This document shows, piece by piece, positions 18,166 through 26,572 of a DNA stretch of 64,000 nucleotides (position 1 is its first letter; each line of letters begins with the position of its first letter). The position numbers were made by a program, and so were the translations under genes. The notes under the pieces are model-generated. The model did no database searches. It worked only from the letters and a program-made list of their open reading frames with translations, and was not told the origin of the DNA. The stretch lies in NCBI GenBank assembly GCA_949300145.1, contig CASGDA010000001.1, positions 62,001 to 126,000 of the forward strand, in the 5' to 3' direction. This DNA is from an uncultured Treponema sp. (GTDB lineage Bacteria > Spirochaetota > Spirochaetia > Treponematales > Treponemataceae).

Positions 18166-18798
18166 ATGAAACTGATTTTTTTGGGCCCTCCGGGAGCAGG
18201 AAAAGGAACCCTTGCTGCCGTTGTTTCGGAAGTATACAGGATTCCCCATATTTCCACAGGGGAAATTTTCAGAGGGGCTATAAGAGAAAAGACCCCGCTA
18301 GGTCTCAAAGTCCAGTCCATCATTGATTCGGGCCAGCTTGTCAGTGATGACATAACAATCGCGCTTGTAAAAGAAAGGCTTGAAAAAGAAGACGCAAAAG
18401 ACGGTTTCATTCTGGACGGATTCCCGAGAACAATAGCCCAGGCGGAGGCTCTCGCTGAAATCATAGACATCGACAGCGCCGTCAATTTTGATATCGCGGA
18501 TGACGAGGTTGTTTCCCGCCTTTCAGGCCGCCGGGTCTGCAAGGAATGCGGCAAAAACTACAACATCGCTTATCTCAAACCGCAGAAAGACGGGGTTTGC
18601 GATAAATGCGGCGGAGAGCTCTTCACAAGGGAAGATGACAAAATTGACGCCATCACAAAGAGGCTTGAAGTTTACAGGGCTCAGACAGCTCCGTTGATAG
18701 AATATTACAGAACCAAAAATCTGTTGAAGGACATTGATGCGCGTCCTTCCTCCGACACTATATTTGAGAATTTCAAAACTATATTCCCGGTTAAATAA
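18166..18798 (+). CDS. adk: Adenylate kinase
   Basis: The 210-residue enzyme converts ATP and AMP to two ADP. The P-loop is GPPGAGKGT (about 7-15), the AMP-binding region contains HISTGEIFR, and DGFPRT is present. The LID is the long form with four cysteines in two C-x2-C pairs (VCKECG and VCDKCG), so it probably binds zinc, as in Gram-positive and many spirochaetal enzymes. GGCGGAG lies about 7 nt before the ATG, and the gene has its own promoter overlapping the rarA end. Confidence 0.97.
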   Translation: MKLIFLGPPGAGKGTLAAVVSEVYRIPHISTGEIFRGAIREKTPLGLKVQSIIDSGQLVSDDITIALVKERLEKEDAKDGFILDGFPRTIAQAEALAEIIDIDSAVNFDIADDEVVSRLSGRRVCKECGKNYNIAYLKPQKDGVCDKCGGELFTREDDKIDAITKRLEVYRAQTAPLIEYYRTKNLLKDIDARPSSDTIFENFKTIFPVK

Positions 18799-18835
18799 AA
18801 GCCGGACAGAAAATCCGTCCCGGATTGAAAACAGC

Positions 18836-19882
18836 CTAAGGCTTTTTAAATCTGTCGGACGGATTTTCATCAAAATAAGAAGCGAGAATCTTCATAATCT
18901 CATCAAAAGAAACTGCATTCAGAATTTTAGTCCTTATGTAATGGGCAAAATAAAAATTATCACAGTAATATGAAAAGAACCGGTGTGCCCTCGTGACGAA
19001 AAACTCCGGGGGCTGGGTTTCTTCAAGGCATTTCAGGAAGTATCCTGCGGTTTCCAGAAAATCAATCCCGGCCTTCCCTTCCGGCGCAGGAAAACCGCAA
19101 CAGGAAGCGGCGCCGGAGGCGGAATCAAGCGCATTCCGGATGTCACGGAAAATCCACGGCTTGCGGACGGCGCCCCGGCCTATCATGACCCCGGCGCAGG
19201 GAAATTTCCGTAAAACCGAAACAGCCTCCTCCGCTGAAAAAACATCGCCGTTGCCGAAAACAGGCACGGGAAGATCGGAGGAAAGCCTGGAAACAAAATC
19301 CCAGCGGGCCGGACGGCTGTACTTGTCTTTCTGCAGCCGCGGATGAAGTGTAAGCGAATCCACCCCTGATTCAACAAGCATCGAACAAAAGGCGTAAAGT
19401 TTCTCATACGAAGGCTCCTGCCCTATCCTGAGTTTCACGGAAAGCCTGGGGCGCCGGGAAGCGGACACAAAGGAATCCACAACCTTCCTGACAGAACGAA
19501 CCATTCCTGCCGTTTCCTCCCGGGGTTTCAGCATCCATGAAAAACCGGCGCCTGTCCGGACTATGGCAGGAGCCGGACAGCCCATATTCAAATCAACGCC
19601 GAGTCCGCCAAGCCGCAGAACCATTCCGGCGGCACGGCACAGGGAGGGCGCATCCGGTCCTGTAAGCTGCCACACAAGTTTTCCGGGGCACGGAGCCGTG
19701 CGCACATAATACTTCTCGAATTTACCGCCGGACAGCAGTGACGGGGCATGAATCATTTCCGTATAATATTCATCAGGATCACCGAAACGGTGGATTAAAA
19801 GCCGGAGGGCTTCATGGGAAAGCGTCGCCATGGGGGCGAGGGCTGTTTTAAACAGGGAATCAGAATTCGCATTCATTGACAT
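18836..19882 (-). CDS. dus: tRNA-dihydrouridine synthase
   Basis: The 348-residue flavoprotein reduces uridine to dihydrouridine in tRNA D-loops. It shows the Dus TIM-barrel landmarks: APMATLSHEALR at the start, the active-site Cys in LNMGCPAP (about residue 100), LSVKLRIG, LTLHPRLQ, VFGNGDVFSAEEA and GVMIGRGAVRKPWIF for FMN binding. A C-terminal helical domain ends at the stop. ATG 19882 is used; a second ATG at 19876 is also possible and better fits the predicted transcript start near 19879. There is no Shine-Dalgarno. It is divergent from the flavodiiron gene. Confidence 0.9.
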   Translation of the reverse strand: MSMNANSDSLFKTALAPMATLSHEALRLLIHRFGDPDEYYTEMIHAPSLLSGGKFEKYYVRTAPCPGKLVWQLTGPDAPSLCRAAGMVLRLGGLGVDLNMGCPAPAIVRTGAGFSWMLKPREETAGMVRSVRKVVDSFVSASRRPRLSVKLRIGQEPSYEKLYAFCSMLVESGVDSLTLHPRLQKDKYSRPARWDFVSRLSSDLPVPVFGNGDVFSAEEAVSVLRKFPCAGVMIGRGAVRKPWIFRDIRNALDSASGAASCCGFPAPEGKAGIDFLETAGYFLKCLEETQPPEFFVTRAHRFFSYYCDNFYFAHYIRTKILNAVSFDEIMKILASYFDENPSDRFKKP

Positions 19883-19885
19883 TAA

Positions 19886-19937
19886 AGTTAACTCTTTTTA
19901 ACAGAATCTTGCAAGAGTAAAAAATTCCGTATATACT
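19886..19937. promoter_or_regulatory. Divergent promoters sharing one palindromic -35 (dus / fprA)
   Basis: TTGCAA (19909-19914) is its own reverse complement. Plus: TTGCAA-N17-TATACT (19932-19937), 6 nt before the fprA ATG. Minus: TTGCAA-N17-TTAACT (19886-19891), 9 nt before ATG 19876 of dus. The plus promoter is strong on paper; the minus -10 matches only half the consensus. Confidence 0.55.
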
Positions 19938-19943
19938 CTCCGC

Positions 19944-21158
19944 ATGAAAGCCAGTTTTATAACGGATGGCGTGGCCGCAATACACGCTGACATAAAAACA
20001 ACCGAACGTTTTGAGGGTATTTGGCCCATACCGGACGGCGTAAGCCTCAATTCCTATCTCGTCAAGGGAGAAAAAACAGCCCTCATTGATTTGGCGAAAG
20101 ACTGGAGCGGTTCCATCGCAAACTTCGAGCAGCAGCTTGAATCCGCCGGTACTTCTTTTGAAAAAATCGACTACCTGATCCTAAACCATCTTGAACCGGA
20201 CCACACAGCCTTCATAATTGAAATGAGGAAACGGAATCCTTCCGTCCAGATTATTTCAACAGGGAAAGGAATCGCGCTGGTTAAAAATTTCTTCAAAATA
20301 ACCGAAAACCTGCGGGAAGTTAAAACAGGCGACACACTCGATTTAGGAAACGGCAGGACACTTGCGTTTGTGGAAGCGCCGAATGTGCACTGGCCGGAAA
20401 CAATGGTGACTTACGACACCAGGGATAAAATCCTTTTCTGCTGCGATGCCTTCGGTTCATACGGAAGCCTCGGGGACAAGGTTTTTGACGATGAATTCTC
20501 CGAAGAAGAGCATGAATTCTTTGAAAAGGAATCCCTCAGATATTACGCCAACATTGTGGCAAGCTTCAGCACCTTCGTTTTAAAAGCGATAGAAAAGCTT
20601 GCCGGTTTTGAAATCAAGGTTATAGCTCCGAGCCACGGAATAATCTGGAGGAAGAATCCATCCGCAATAATTGAGAGATACACGAAATACGCCGGTTATA
20701 ATACAGGCGGAAAGCTTGAAAAGGAAATATGCGTCATATGGGGCTCAATGTACGGATATACGAAGGCGGGGCTGGATGCGGTTCTGGAAGGAATCGCGGA
20801 AGAAGGGGTGAAAACGGTTGTCCACCGGATTCCGGACACAGACAGTTCCTTTGTCCTGGCGGACGCCTATAAAGCCGAGGGCCTTGTGCTTGCAATGCCC
20901 ACATATGAATACAAGATGTTCCCGCCCATGGCCCACGTACTCGACCTTTTCGCGAGAAAACACTTCACAGGAAAGAAAACCCTCAGAATCGGAAGCTGGG
21001 GCTGGGTCGGCGGAGCGAAAAAAGAGTATGACGATATGACCTCAACCCTGAAATGGGAACAGATGCCGTCCTACGAATGGCAGGGAGTTCCCTCCCCGGA
21101 AGATATGGCGGCATTAAAGGAATGCGGTAAAACCCTTGCGAAAAATGTCAGGGGATAA
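19944..21158 (+). CDS. fprA: A-type flavodiiron protein (oxygen or NO reductase)
   Basis: The 404-residue protein has a metallo-beta-lactamase-like diiron domain (about 1-250) and a flavodoxin domain (about 255-400). The diiron motif HLEPDH (H-x-E-x-D-H) is intact, with CCDAFGS and PSHGIIW supplying later ligands. The FMN loop is GSMYGYT. Such proteins reduce O2 to water or NO to N2O in anaerobes, usually fed by rubredoxin or a flavoprotein reductase; no partner is adjacent. The ATG lies 6 nt after a TATACT -10 box without a Shine-Dalgarno, so the message is predicted to be leaderless. Confidence 0.93.
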   Translation: MKASFITDGVAAIHADIKTTERFEGIWPIPDGVSLNSYLVKGEKTALIDLAKDWSGSIANFEQQLESAGTSFEKIDYLILNHLEPDHTAFIIEMRKRNPSVQIISTGKGIALVKNFFKITENLREVKTGDTLDLGNGRTLAFVEAPNVHWPETMVTYDTRDKILFCCDAFGSYGSLGDKVFDDEFSEEEHEFFEKESLRYYANIVASFSTFVLKAIEKLAGFEIKVIAPSHGIIWRKNPSAIIERYTKYAGYNTGGKLEKEICVIWGSMYGYTKAGLDAVLEGIAEEGVKTVVHRIPDTDSSFVLADAYKAEGLVLAMPTYEYKMFPPMAHVLDLFARKHFTGKKTLRIGSWGWVGGAKKEYDDMTSTLKWEQMPSYEWQGVPSPEDMAALKECGKTLAKNVRG

Positions 21159-21200
21159 ACCAAGATAACTTATACGGCTATACGGCGGTTTTGCGCAGGT

Positions 21201-21998
21201 TTACCTGCGTCCCACAAGAACCATTGTGCGGGCTTTTTCATTGTAGGGTGAAAAGTCAAAATCGCCGTAAATTTCAACCGAAGACAATCCTGCCGCAAGC
21301 ATAAGCCTTTTTAACTCCACCGCGGAATACAGGCGCTGCTCGTAGGTATGATCGATACGCCTTCCGTCTTTGTCTATCAGAATCCACCTGGACCGGAGGG
21401 CCTCCCACGCACCCACAACGGAAAATTCAGTGAGGACGGTGAAGCCTCCCCTCTCAAACCATTCCCCTTCCGTAAAATCCCTGACACTTATTTCCCGGCC
21501 GGTCATTTCCAGGATAAACCAGCCGCCTTCCCTGAGAGACGCGGCTATGTTGCGGAGAATCTGCATATCCTCCTCTATGGTGTCACAATAGCCGAAACTT
21601 GTGTAAAGGCTCACAGCGGCGTCAAAGCGGCCGGGGCGTACAAAGGTTCTCAAATCGTCCTGTACGAATTCAATGTCAACACCCTCGTCCCGGGCGGTGT
21701 CTCCGGCCGCGATTAAAAACGAGCGGACTAAATCCACGCCGGTAACCTTCGCCCCGCGGAGGGCAAGTTCCACGGAAACCCTGCCGGGACCGCAGCCTGC
21801 ATCAAGAATGGCGGGAGCGCCGGAAGACGCCGCCGGAGCCTCCGATGAAGGGGCCCCCATAATGCGTAAAACAGCCTCGGCCACGGAGGGAGCCTCGGCC
21901 CAACGCTGGGCGTCAAACAAAACCGGAGCATATTGAACCCAGAAAGATTCGTTTTCAAACCATGATTTTTTATGACCCGAATTATGTTTCATATCCAT
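21201..21998 (-). CDS. Class I SAM-dependent methyltransferase
   Basis: The 265-residue protein has a Rossmann methyltransferase core: motif I ILDAGCGPGRVSVELA (about 66-81), the acidic end of strand 2 in VTGVDLV, VQDDLRTF, and FDAAVSLYTSFGYCDT. Methyltransferase family 25-like members look similar, and the substrate cannot be inferred. An Ala/Pro/Ser-rich stretch precedes motif I. GAGGTGG lies 5-6 nt before the ATG. It is convergent with fprA and divergent from the Na/Pi transporter. Confidence 0.82.
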   Translation of the reverse strand: MDMKHNSGHKKSWFENESFWVQYAPVLFDAQRWAEAPSVAEAVLRIMGAPSSEAPAASSGAPAILDAGCGPGRVSVELALRGAKVTGVDLVRSFLIAAGDTARDEGVDIEFVQDDLRTFVRPGRFDAAVSLYTSFGYCDTIEEDMQILRNIAASLREGGWFILEMTGREISVRDFTEGEWFERGGFTVLTEFSVVGAWEALRSRWILIDKDGRRIDHTYEQRLYSAVELKRLMLAAGLSSVEIYGDFDFSPYNEKARTMVLVGRR

Positions 21999-22072
21999 TC
22001 TTCCACCTCGTATTTACGATATACCAATTATTATATCAGTCATATAAATAAAACTCCATGCAAATTCAATGC

Positions 22073-22101
22073 TTGAGGGAGTAGAAGTTTTATGTTATAA
22101 T
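22073..22101 (+). promoter_or_regulatory. Leaderless promoter of the Na/Pi transporter
   Basis: TTGAGG (22073-22078), 17 bp, then perfect TATAAT (22096-22101). The predicted transcript start, 7 nt further, coincides with GTG 22108. An ATG at 22069 in the same frame lies upstream of the whole promoter and so cannot be the start on this transcript. Confidence 0.72.
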
Positions 22102-22107
22102 CATATT

Positions 22108-23766
22108 GTGGACATAATCATTTTTATTTTTCAGCTTATAGGCAGCCTCGGGTTTCTTCTTTTCGGTATGAAACTTTTAAGTGACGGAATCCAAAAGAGC
22201 GCGGGGGAAAGTCTTCACCGCATTCTGGGATTAATGACCGGGAACCGGATCCTCTCGGTTCTTACAGGTCTGTTCATAACCATGATTATCCAGTCTTCAA
22301 GCGCCACCACAGTGATGGTCGTATCCTTTGTGAACGCAGGGCTTTTGACTTTAAAACAGTCCGTGGGCGTAATTTTCGGGGCCAATATAGGAACAACAAT
22401 CACGGCGTGGATTGTTTCTTTTTTCGGATTCCAGTTTGATATAGCAGCTTTCGCCGTACCCGTTTTCGGAATAGGGTATGTTCTTAATTCATTCAAGCGT
22501 TTGGGAAGACAATCCCTCGGAGAAGCCCTGATGGGGTTCGGACTTCTTTTCCTCGGTCTGGACATGCTTTCCTCGATTATGCCGGAAGTCTCAGCGGAAA
22601 ACATGAGGTTCCTGGAAGCCTTTACAGAGCACGGTGCACTCAGCATCGCCCTGGGAATACTGGCGGGGCTGATACTGACGATTATAATTCATTCTTCCAG
22701 CGCGGCGACCGCGATTATCCTTACGATGTCCTACAACAAGCTTCTTCCCTGGGAATTCGCCGCCGCCATGGTATTGGGAAGCAATATCGGAACAACCATC
22801 GACTCGGTTATAGCTTCCATCGGTACAAAGGTGAACGCGCGCAGGGCGGCATTCGTCCATGTGATGTTCAATGTGGCAGGAACTGTCCTCGCCGTTATTT
22901 TTTTCCGGCCCCTGCTTTCCCTTGTTGACTTCATGGTGCCGGGGGATGTGTATTCCGCGATAACAGCGCACATAGCCATGCTGCATACGGTATTCAATGT
23001 TCTGAATACCCTGATTTTCCTTCCGTTTGTGGATCAAATCGCGGCCATTTCGGAAAAACTCGTCAAACCGGGTGAGAACGAAACTCCGGATATATACAGA
23101 CTGGATGTGCAGCCTGCAAGGCTGAAAGAAAACGCGACGGCGGCATTGGTCCGGGCGGAAAAAGAAATCGCCGACATGGTTTCCATAGCGGCAAGTATGT
23201 TCAACAGAATACGGGCGAGTCTTTCCGGTGATGACAGGTCTTCAATCACAAAAGAAATGGTTCCCCTTGCAAATGAAGAAGCCTACGCGGACCAGATGCA
23301 GGAAGAGCTTTCAAAATATCTGGTGCACTGCATGAATCTGCCTATAACGGAGAACCAGCGCAGCAACATTTCGCAGATGCTACATATCGTTGATGAAATT
23401 GAAAGCATGACTGATGACTGTTACAGTGTCGCACTCCTTCTTGAAAGAAGTTTCCAGAAAAAGATGACATTCTCAAAACAGGATATAGAGCGCCTGGATT
23501 CTTTTGTCGAGCTTGTAAATAAATTCGTTGAATTCATACGGGAAAATGTGAACAGGCATCTGGACATGGAAAAACTGGAGGAAGCCCGTATCCTTGAAAA
23601 CCAGATAGACCTTTTCAGGAAAAACCTGAAGAGAACCGCAAGGAAACGGCTTGAAAAAGGAGCGGATGTAAAAACAGAGCTCCTGTACATAGATTTAGTG
23701 CGTAATCTTGAAAAAATCGGGGACAGGGCTTTCGGTATCTCAGAAGCCCTCCACCAGACAATTTAA
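22108..23766 (+). CDS. Na/Pi cotransporter family protein with PhoU-like domain
   Basis: The 552-residue protein has two PNaS (NptA-type) repeats: QSSSATTVMVVSFVNAG with GANIGTT in the first half, and HSSSAATAIILTMS with GSNIGTT in the second, together with 8-9 membrane spans. The C-terminal about 220 residues are cytoplasmic helices of the PhoU type. The family takes up phosphate with sodium. GTG 22108 (VDIIIFIFQLIGSLGFLLFG) is chosen because homologues start at this hydrophobic helix and the promoter ends just before it. The alternative ATG 22069 adds 13 residues of unlike character. No Shine-Dalgarno is seen. Confidence 0.9.
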   Translation: MDIIIFIFQLIGSLGFLLFGMKLLSDGIQKSAGESLHRILGLMTGNRILSVLTGLFITMIIQSSSATTVMVVSFVNAGLLTLKQSVGVIFGANIGTTITAWIVSFFGFQFDIAAFAVPVFGIGYVLNSFKRLGRQSLGEALMGFGLLFLGLDMLSSIMPEVSAENMRFLEAFTEHGALSIALGILAGLILTIIIHSSSAATAIILTMSYNKLLPWEFAAAMVLGSNIGTTIDSVIASIGTKVNARRAAFVHVMFNVAGTVLAVIFFRPLLSLVDFMVPGDVYSAITAHIAMLHTVFNVLNTLIFLPFVDQIAAISEKLVKPGENETPDIYRLDVQPARLKENATAALVRAEKEIADMVSIAASMFNRIRASLSGDDRSSITKEMVPLANEEAYADQMQEELSKYLVHCMNLPITENQRSNISQMLHIVDEIESMTDDCYSVALLLERSFQKKMTFSKQDIERLDSFVELVNKFVEFIRENVNRHLDMEKLEEARILENQIDLFRKNLKRTARKRLEKGADVKTELLYIDLVRNLEKIGDRAFGISEALHQTI

Positions 23767-23812
23767 TCCCCCGCCGCACGCACTATATACGCGGAAATCA
23801 GGATGGGTATTC

Positions 23813-24124
23813 CTAAAAGCCGGTGACAGTAAAATCCCGGAAACCCCTGGGCGGGACGGATTTTGCTTCGACGGATTCAACCCGTGACAGGGGCGGACCA
23901 GCTTTGACATCCGAAGTGAAAAGGTCAAGGGAGCGTCCGTCCCCTTCCGCAAAAATCTCCACGGAACCGTCCGGACGGTTACCCACAAAACCGCAGACAC
24001 CGTGTCTCCCGGCGGAGGACAAAGTCCACCACCTGAAACCCACTCCCTGAACCCTGCCGCGCACAATGATATGCACGGCGGATTTCACGGAAGAATCCGG
24101 ACTTTCATCATCAAGCCAGGGCAT
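23813..24124 (-). CDS. acyP: Acylphosphatase
   Basis: The 103-residue enzyme hydrolyses carboxyl-phosphate bonds such as acetyl phosphate. The signature VRGRVQGVGFRWW holds the catalytic Arg, and GFVGNRPDGSVEI holds the catalytic Asn. A 14-residue N-terminal extension precedes the fold; a later start is possible but none is obvious. The ATG follows the ilvE stop with no gap (TAA ATG), so translation depends on termination of ilvE. Confidence 0.93.
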   Translation of the reverse strand: MPWLDDESPDSSVKSAVHIIVRGRVQGVGFRWWTLSSAGRHGVCGFVGNRPDGSVEIFAEGDGRSLDLFTSDVKAGPPLSRVESVEAKSVPPRGFRDFTVTGF

Positions 24125-25213
24125 TTAAATGACTTTTGTATTCCAATTCCTGGTGAAGGGGATGGAACCGTACTGTCCGCCTTTCAGCAGTTTCTGGATT
24201 TCAACGCCTGTTTTTCCGGGCACCCGGTTGTTGAATACACGCTCGCTGCCTTCATGGGTGACACTTTCAATAGGTGTTATTCCGGCTGCGGTTCCGGTGA
24301 CAAAGCATTCCACGGCTTTTGTCATAACCTCGTCGATGGAAATTTTCCGTTCCTCAACCTTATAACCGCAGTCCCGCGCCAAATCTATTACACTGGAGCG
24401 GGTGATTCCGGGAAGAATTGTATCCCCCAATTCAGGTGTCACAAGAGTTCCGTCATCAATAACGAAGAAAATATTGCAGGAGGAACCTTCCTGGATATAT
24501 TTGTGTTCTTCAGAATCCAAATACACAACTTCCATGAAACCGGCTTCCTCCGCCTCTTTTTTAGCCAGTGCGGAAATCACATAGTTGGAAGCGCATTTTA
24601 TGCAGCCTGTTCCATAGGGGGTCGCCCGGATGCGCTTTGTAGTCACAGCCTTTGTATTTCCGCCTTTGAAATACGAAGAGACGGAAGTCGCGCAAATAAC
24701 CACCTGCGGAGCCGCTGAAACTCCCACTCCGATTCCGCCCTCGGAATTCATAAAGGGACGGATATAAACCGATGACGCGGAAGCATAATTGTCTTTTTCC
24801 CATTCAGGATTGTATGGAGGCACATAGCCGAGTTCCGCATTCCTCCGGACGAATTCAACGGAAGCCTTTACGAACATATCTTCCGGGAACGGAGGACACT
24901 TCAAACCGCGCATGGAATCAGCGAAACGCTTCGCATTCCGGTCAGGACGGAAAATGCTTATACCGCCGTCCTTTGTGGAAAAGGCTTTCATTCCCTCAAA
25001 ACAACCGAAACCGTACTGGCTGGTGTAGCTTACGGAAGGAAGGCCGAGGTCATTGCGTTTCCTGTAAATTTCAGACCTTTCTTCCTCTGTTTTCTTCATA
25101 AGCTCTGAATACGGAAGACTGTCGTTTTCAATCCACTTCTCTTCCCAGGTTTTTGTTTTCGGATTGTATTGTGCGGTATATACAACCGGATACATATCAA
25201 GATCAAAGGCCAT
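24125..25213 (-). CDS. ilvE: Branched-chain amino acid aminotransferase
   Basis: The 362-residue PLP enzyme (fold IV, class II type) transaminates leucine, isoleucine and valine with 2-oxoglutarate. Key segments are FGCFEGMKAF, FRPDRNAKRFADS, SVYIRPF, TGCIKCASNYV with the PLP lysine, EGSSCNIFFV and the late TGTAAGITPI. ATG 25213 (MAFDLD) is chosen because GGAG lies 6 nt upstream; in-frame ATG codons at 25219 and 25324 fit less well. A TTTACA-N17-TACTAT promoter lies upstream. It is co-transcribed with acyP. Confidence 0.94.
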   Translation of the reverse strand: MAFDLDMYPVVYTAQYNPKTKTWEEKWIENDSLPYSELMKKTEEERSEIYRKRNDLGLPSVSYTSQYGFGCFEGMKAFSTKDGGISIFRPDRNAKRFADSMRGLKCPPFPEDMFVKASVEFVRRNAELGYVPPYNPEWEKDNYASASSVYIRPFMNSEGGIGVGVSAAPQVVICATSVSSYFKGGNTKAVTTKRIRATPYGTGCIKCASNYVISALAKKEAEEAGFMEVVYLDSEEHKYIQEGSSCNIFFVIDDGTLVTPELGDTILPGITRSSVIDLARDCGYKVEERKISIDEVMTKAVECFVTGTAAGITPIESVTHEGSERVFNNRVPGKTGVEIQKLLKGGQYGSIPFTRNWNTKVI

Positions 25214-25247
25214 ACGCATCTCCTTAACTATGGTGTAACTGGTTTTT

Positions 25248-25276
25248 ATAGTAATCACTATTGAAATTTTTGTAAA
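25248..25276 (-). promoter_or_regulatory. ilvE-acyP promoter
   Basis: On the minus strand, TTTACA (25271-25276), 17 bp, TACTAT (25248-25253). The predicted start near 25241 gives a leader of about 28 nt containing AAGGAG. Confidence 0.6.
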
Positions 25277-25305
25277 GTTACCTGAAGCATGGAGGCAGCC
25301 CCGTC

Positions 25306-25334
25306 TTGCCCAGAACGGGTGCACCGTATATACT
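25306..25334 (+). promoter_or_regulatory. Leaderless promoter of ychF
   Basis: TTGCCC (25306-25311), 17 bp, TATACT (25329-25334), then 8 nt to ATG 25343. No Shine-Dalgarno lies between, so the leader should be 0-2 nt. Confidence 0.6.
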
Positions 25335-25342
25335 TACAAATT

Positions 25343-26452
25343 ATGTCAATTAACTGCGGTATTGTAGGACTCCCCAACGTGGGAAAATCAACCATCTTTT
25401 CAGCTCTGACGGCCGCGCCGGCTGAGGCGGCGAATTATCCATTCTGCACCATAAACCCGAACGTAGGGATTGTGGATCTTCCGGATTCAAGACTCGATTA
25501 CCTTACCGGAAAATTTTCCCCAAAACGGAGGATTCCGGCTTCCGTGGAATTCGTAGACATTGCGGGACTTGTAAAGGGCGCTTCAAAAGGAGAAGGCCTC
25601 GGGAACCAGTTCCTGGCGAACATACGTGAAGTCGGTGTAATAGCACACGTTGTGCGCTGCTTCGACAATCAGGATATAATCCATGTAAACAACAAGGTGG
25701 ATCCGGCTGATGACATTGAAACCATCAACATGGAACTGGCCTTCGCCGATCTCGACACAGTAAACAAACGGATTGAAAAGGCGGAACGCGCCGGACGGGT
25801 CATGGGGAAGGAAGAACAGAAAAAATCAGCCGTTGTTCTTTCCGCCCTGGGGAAAATAAAACCCCTTCTGGAAAACGGAAAACCTGCGAGGACGGCGGAT
25901 TTAACCGACGGAGAAAGAGAAGCCGTATACGACTGCCATCTGATAACAATGAAGCCCCAGCTGTATGTATGCAACGTGGATGAGGCCGGAGCGAAAAACG
26001 GCAACGCATATTCCGAGACGGTGAAAAAAATCGCTGGGGAAGAAAATTCAAATGCGGTTGTAATCTGCGGGAAATTCGAGGCGGATCTTGCCGAGATGGA
26101 CAGTCCGGAGGAACGGGCTGATTTCCTCAAAGAACTCGGGCTGGAGGAAAGCGGACTTGCCGTACTTGCAAGGGCGGTATACAAACTTATGGGGCTGAGA
26201 ACTTTCTTTACAGCCGGTGAAGATGAATGCAGGGCATGGACAATCCATGCAGGTGATACCGCCCCGAAGGCAGCCGGAGTGATACACACTGATTTTGAAA
26301 AAGGCTTTATAAAGGCGGAAGTTTATTCTTTTGACGATTTCAAAACATGCGGCTCGGAGGCTGCCGTAAAAGCCGCCGGAAAATACCGCATAGAAGGAAA
26401 GGAATATATAGTCCAGGACGGGGATATTATGTTCTTCAAATTCAACGTTTAA
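25343..26452 (+). CDS. ychF: Redox-regulated ATPase/GTPase YchF
   Basis: The 369-residue OBG-family P-loop protein has G1 GLPNVGKST (about 8-16), the G3 region [21 protein letters not shown], and a C-terminal TGS-like domain ending [19 protein letters not shown]. YchF/Ola1 proteins hydrolyse ATP rather than GTP, bind ribosomes and modulate stress responses. ATG 25343 (MSINCGIVG) matches the family start; an in-frame ATG at 25289 lies upstream of the promoter. The 3' end, with its stop codon, is repeated just downstream. Confidence 0.95.
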   Translation: MSINCGIVGLPNVGKSTIFSALTAAPAEAANYPFCTINPNVGIVDLPDSRLDYLTGKFSPKRRIPASVEFVDIAGLVKGASKGEGLGNQFLANIREVGVIAHVVRCFDNQDIIHVNNKVDPADDIETINMELAFADLDTVNKRIEKAERAGRVMGKEEQKKSAVVLSALGKIKPLLENGKPARTADLTDGEREAVYDCHLITMKPQLYVCNVDEAGAKNGNAYSETVKKIAGEENSNAVVICGKFEADLAEMDSPEERADFLKELGLEESGLAVLARAVYKLMGLRTFFTAGEDECRAWTIHAGDTAPKAAGVIHTDFEKGFIKAEVYSFDDFKTCGSEAAVKAAGKYRIEGKEYIVQDGDIMFFKFNV

Positions 26453-26522
26453 TTCAATTACCTCTTGAATTTTACCTGAAAAAGGGATATTACGTTCTTC
26501 AAATTCAACGTTTAATTCAATA
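26421..26522. repeat. Direct repeat duplicating the 3' end of ychF
   Basis: A 38-bp segment at 26421-26458, holding the last codons and stop of ychF, recurs at 26484-26521 with one mismatch (T to C at the tenth base). The 25 bp between the copies is not repeated as well. The period is 63 bp. The second copy lies in the gap before the GH16 gene and encodes nothing I can support. Confidence 0.95.
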
Positions 26523-26572
26523 TCCTGAACAAAAGGAATACCGGCCGTTTTTTATTTTAAGGAGACCTGGAA

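Noticed and set aside
21194-21209. CGCAGGT-TT-ACCTGCG hairpin between fprA and the methyltransferase gene
   Set aside because: The loop is too small, there is no T-run on either strand, and it overlaps the last codons of the methyltransferase gene.
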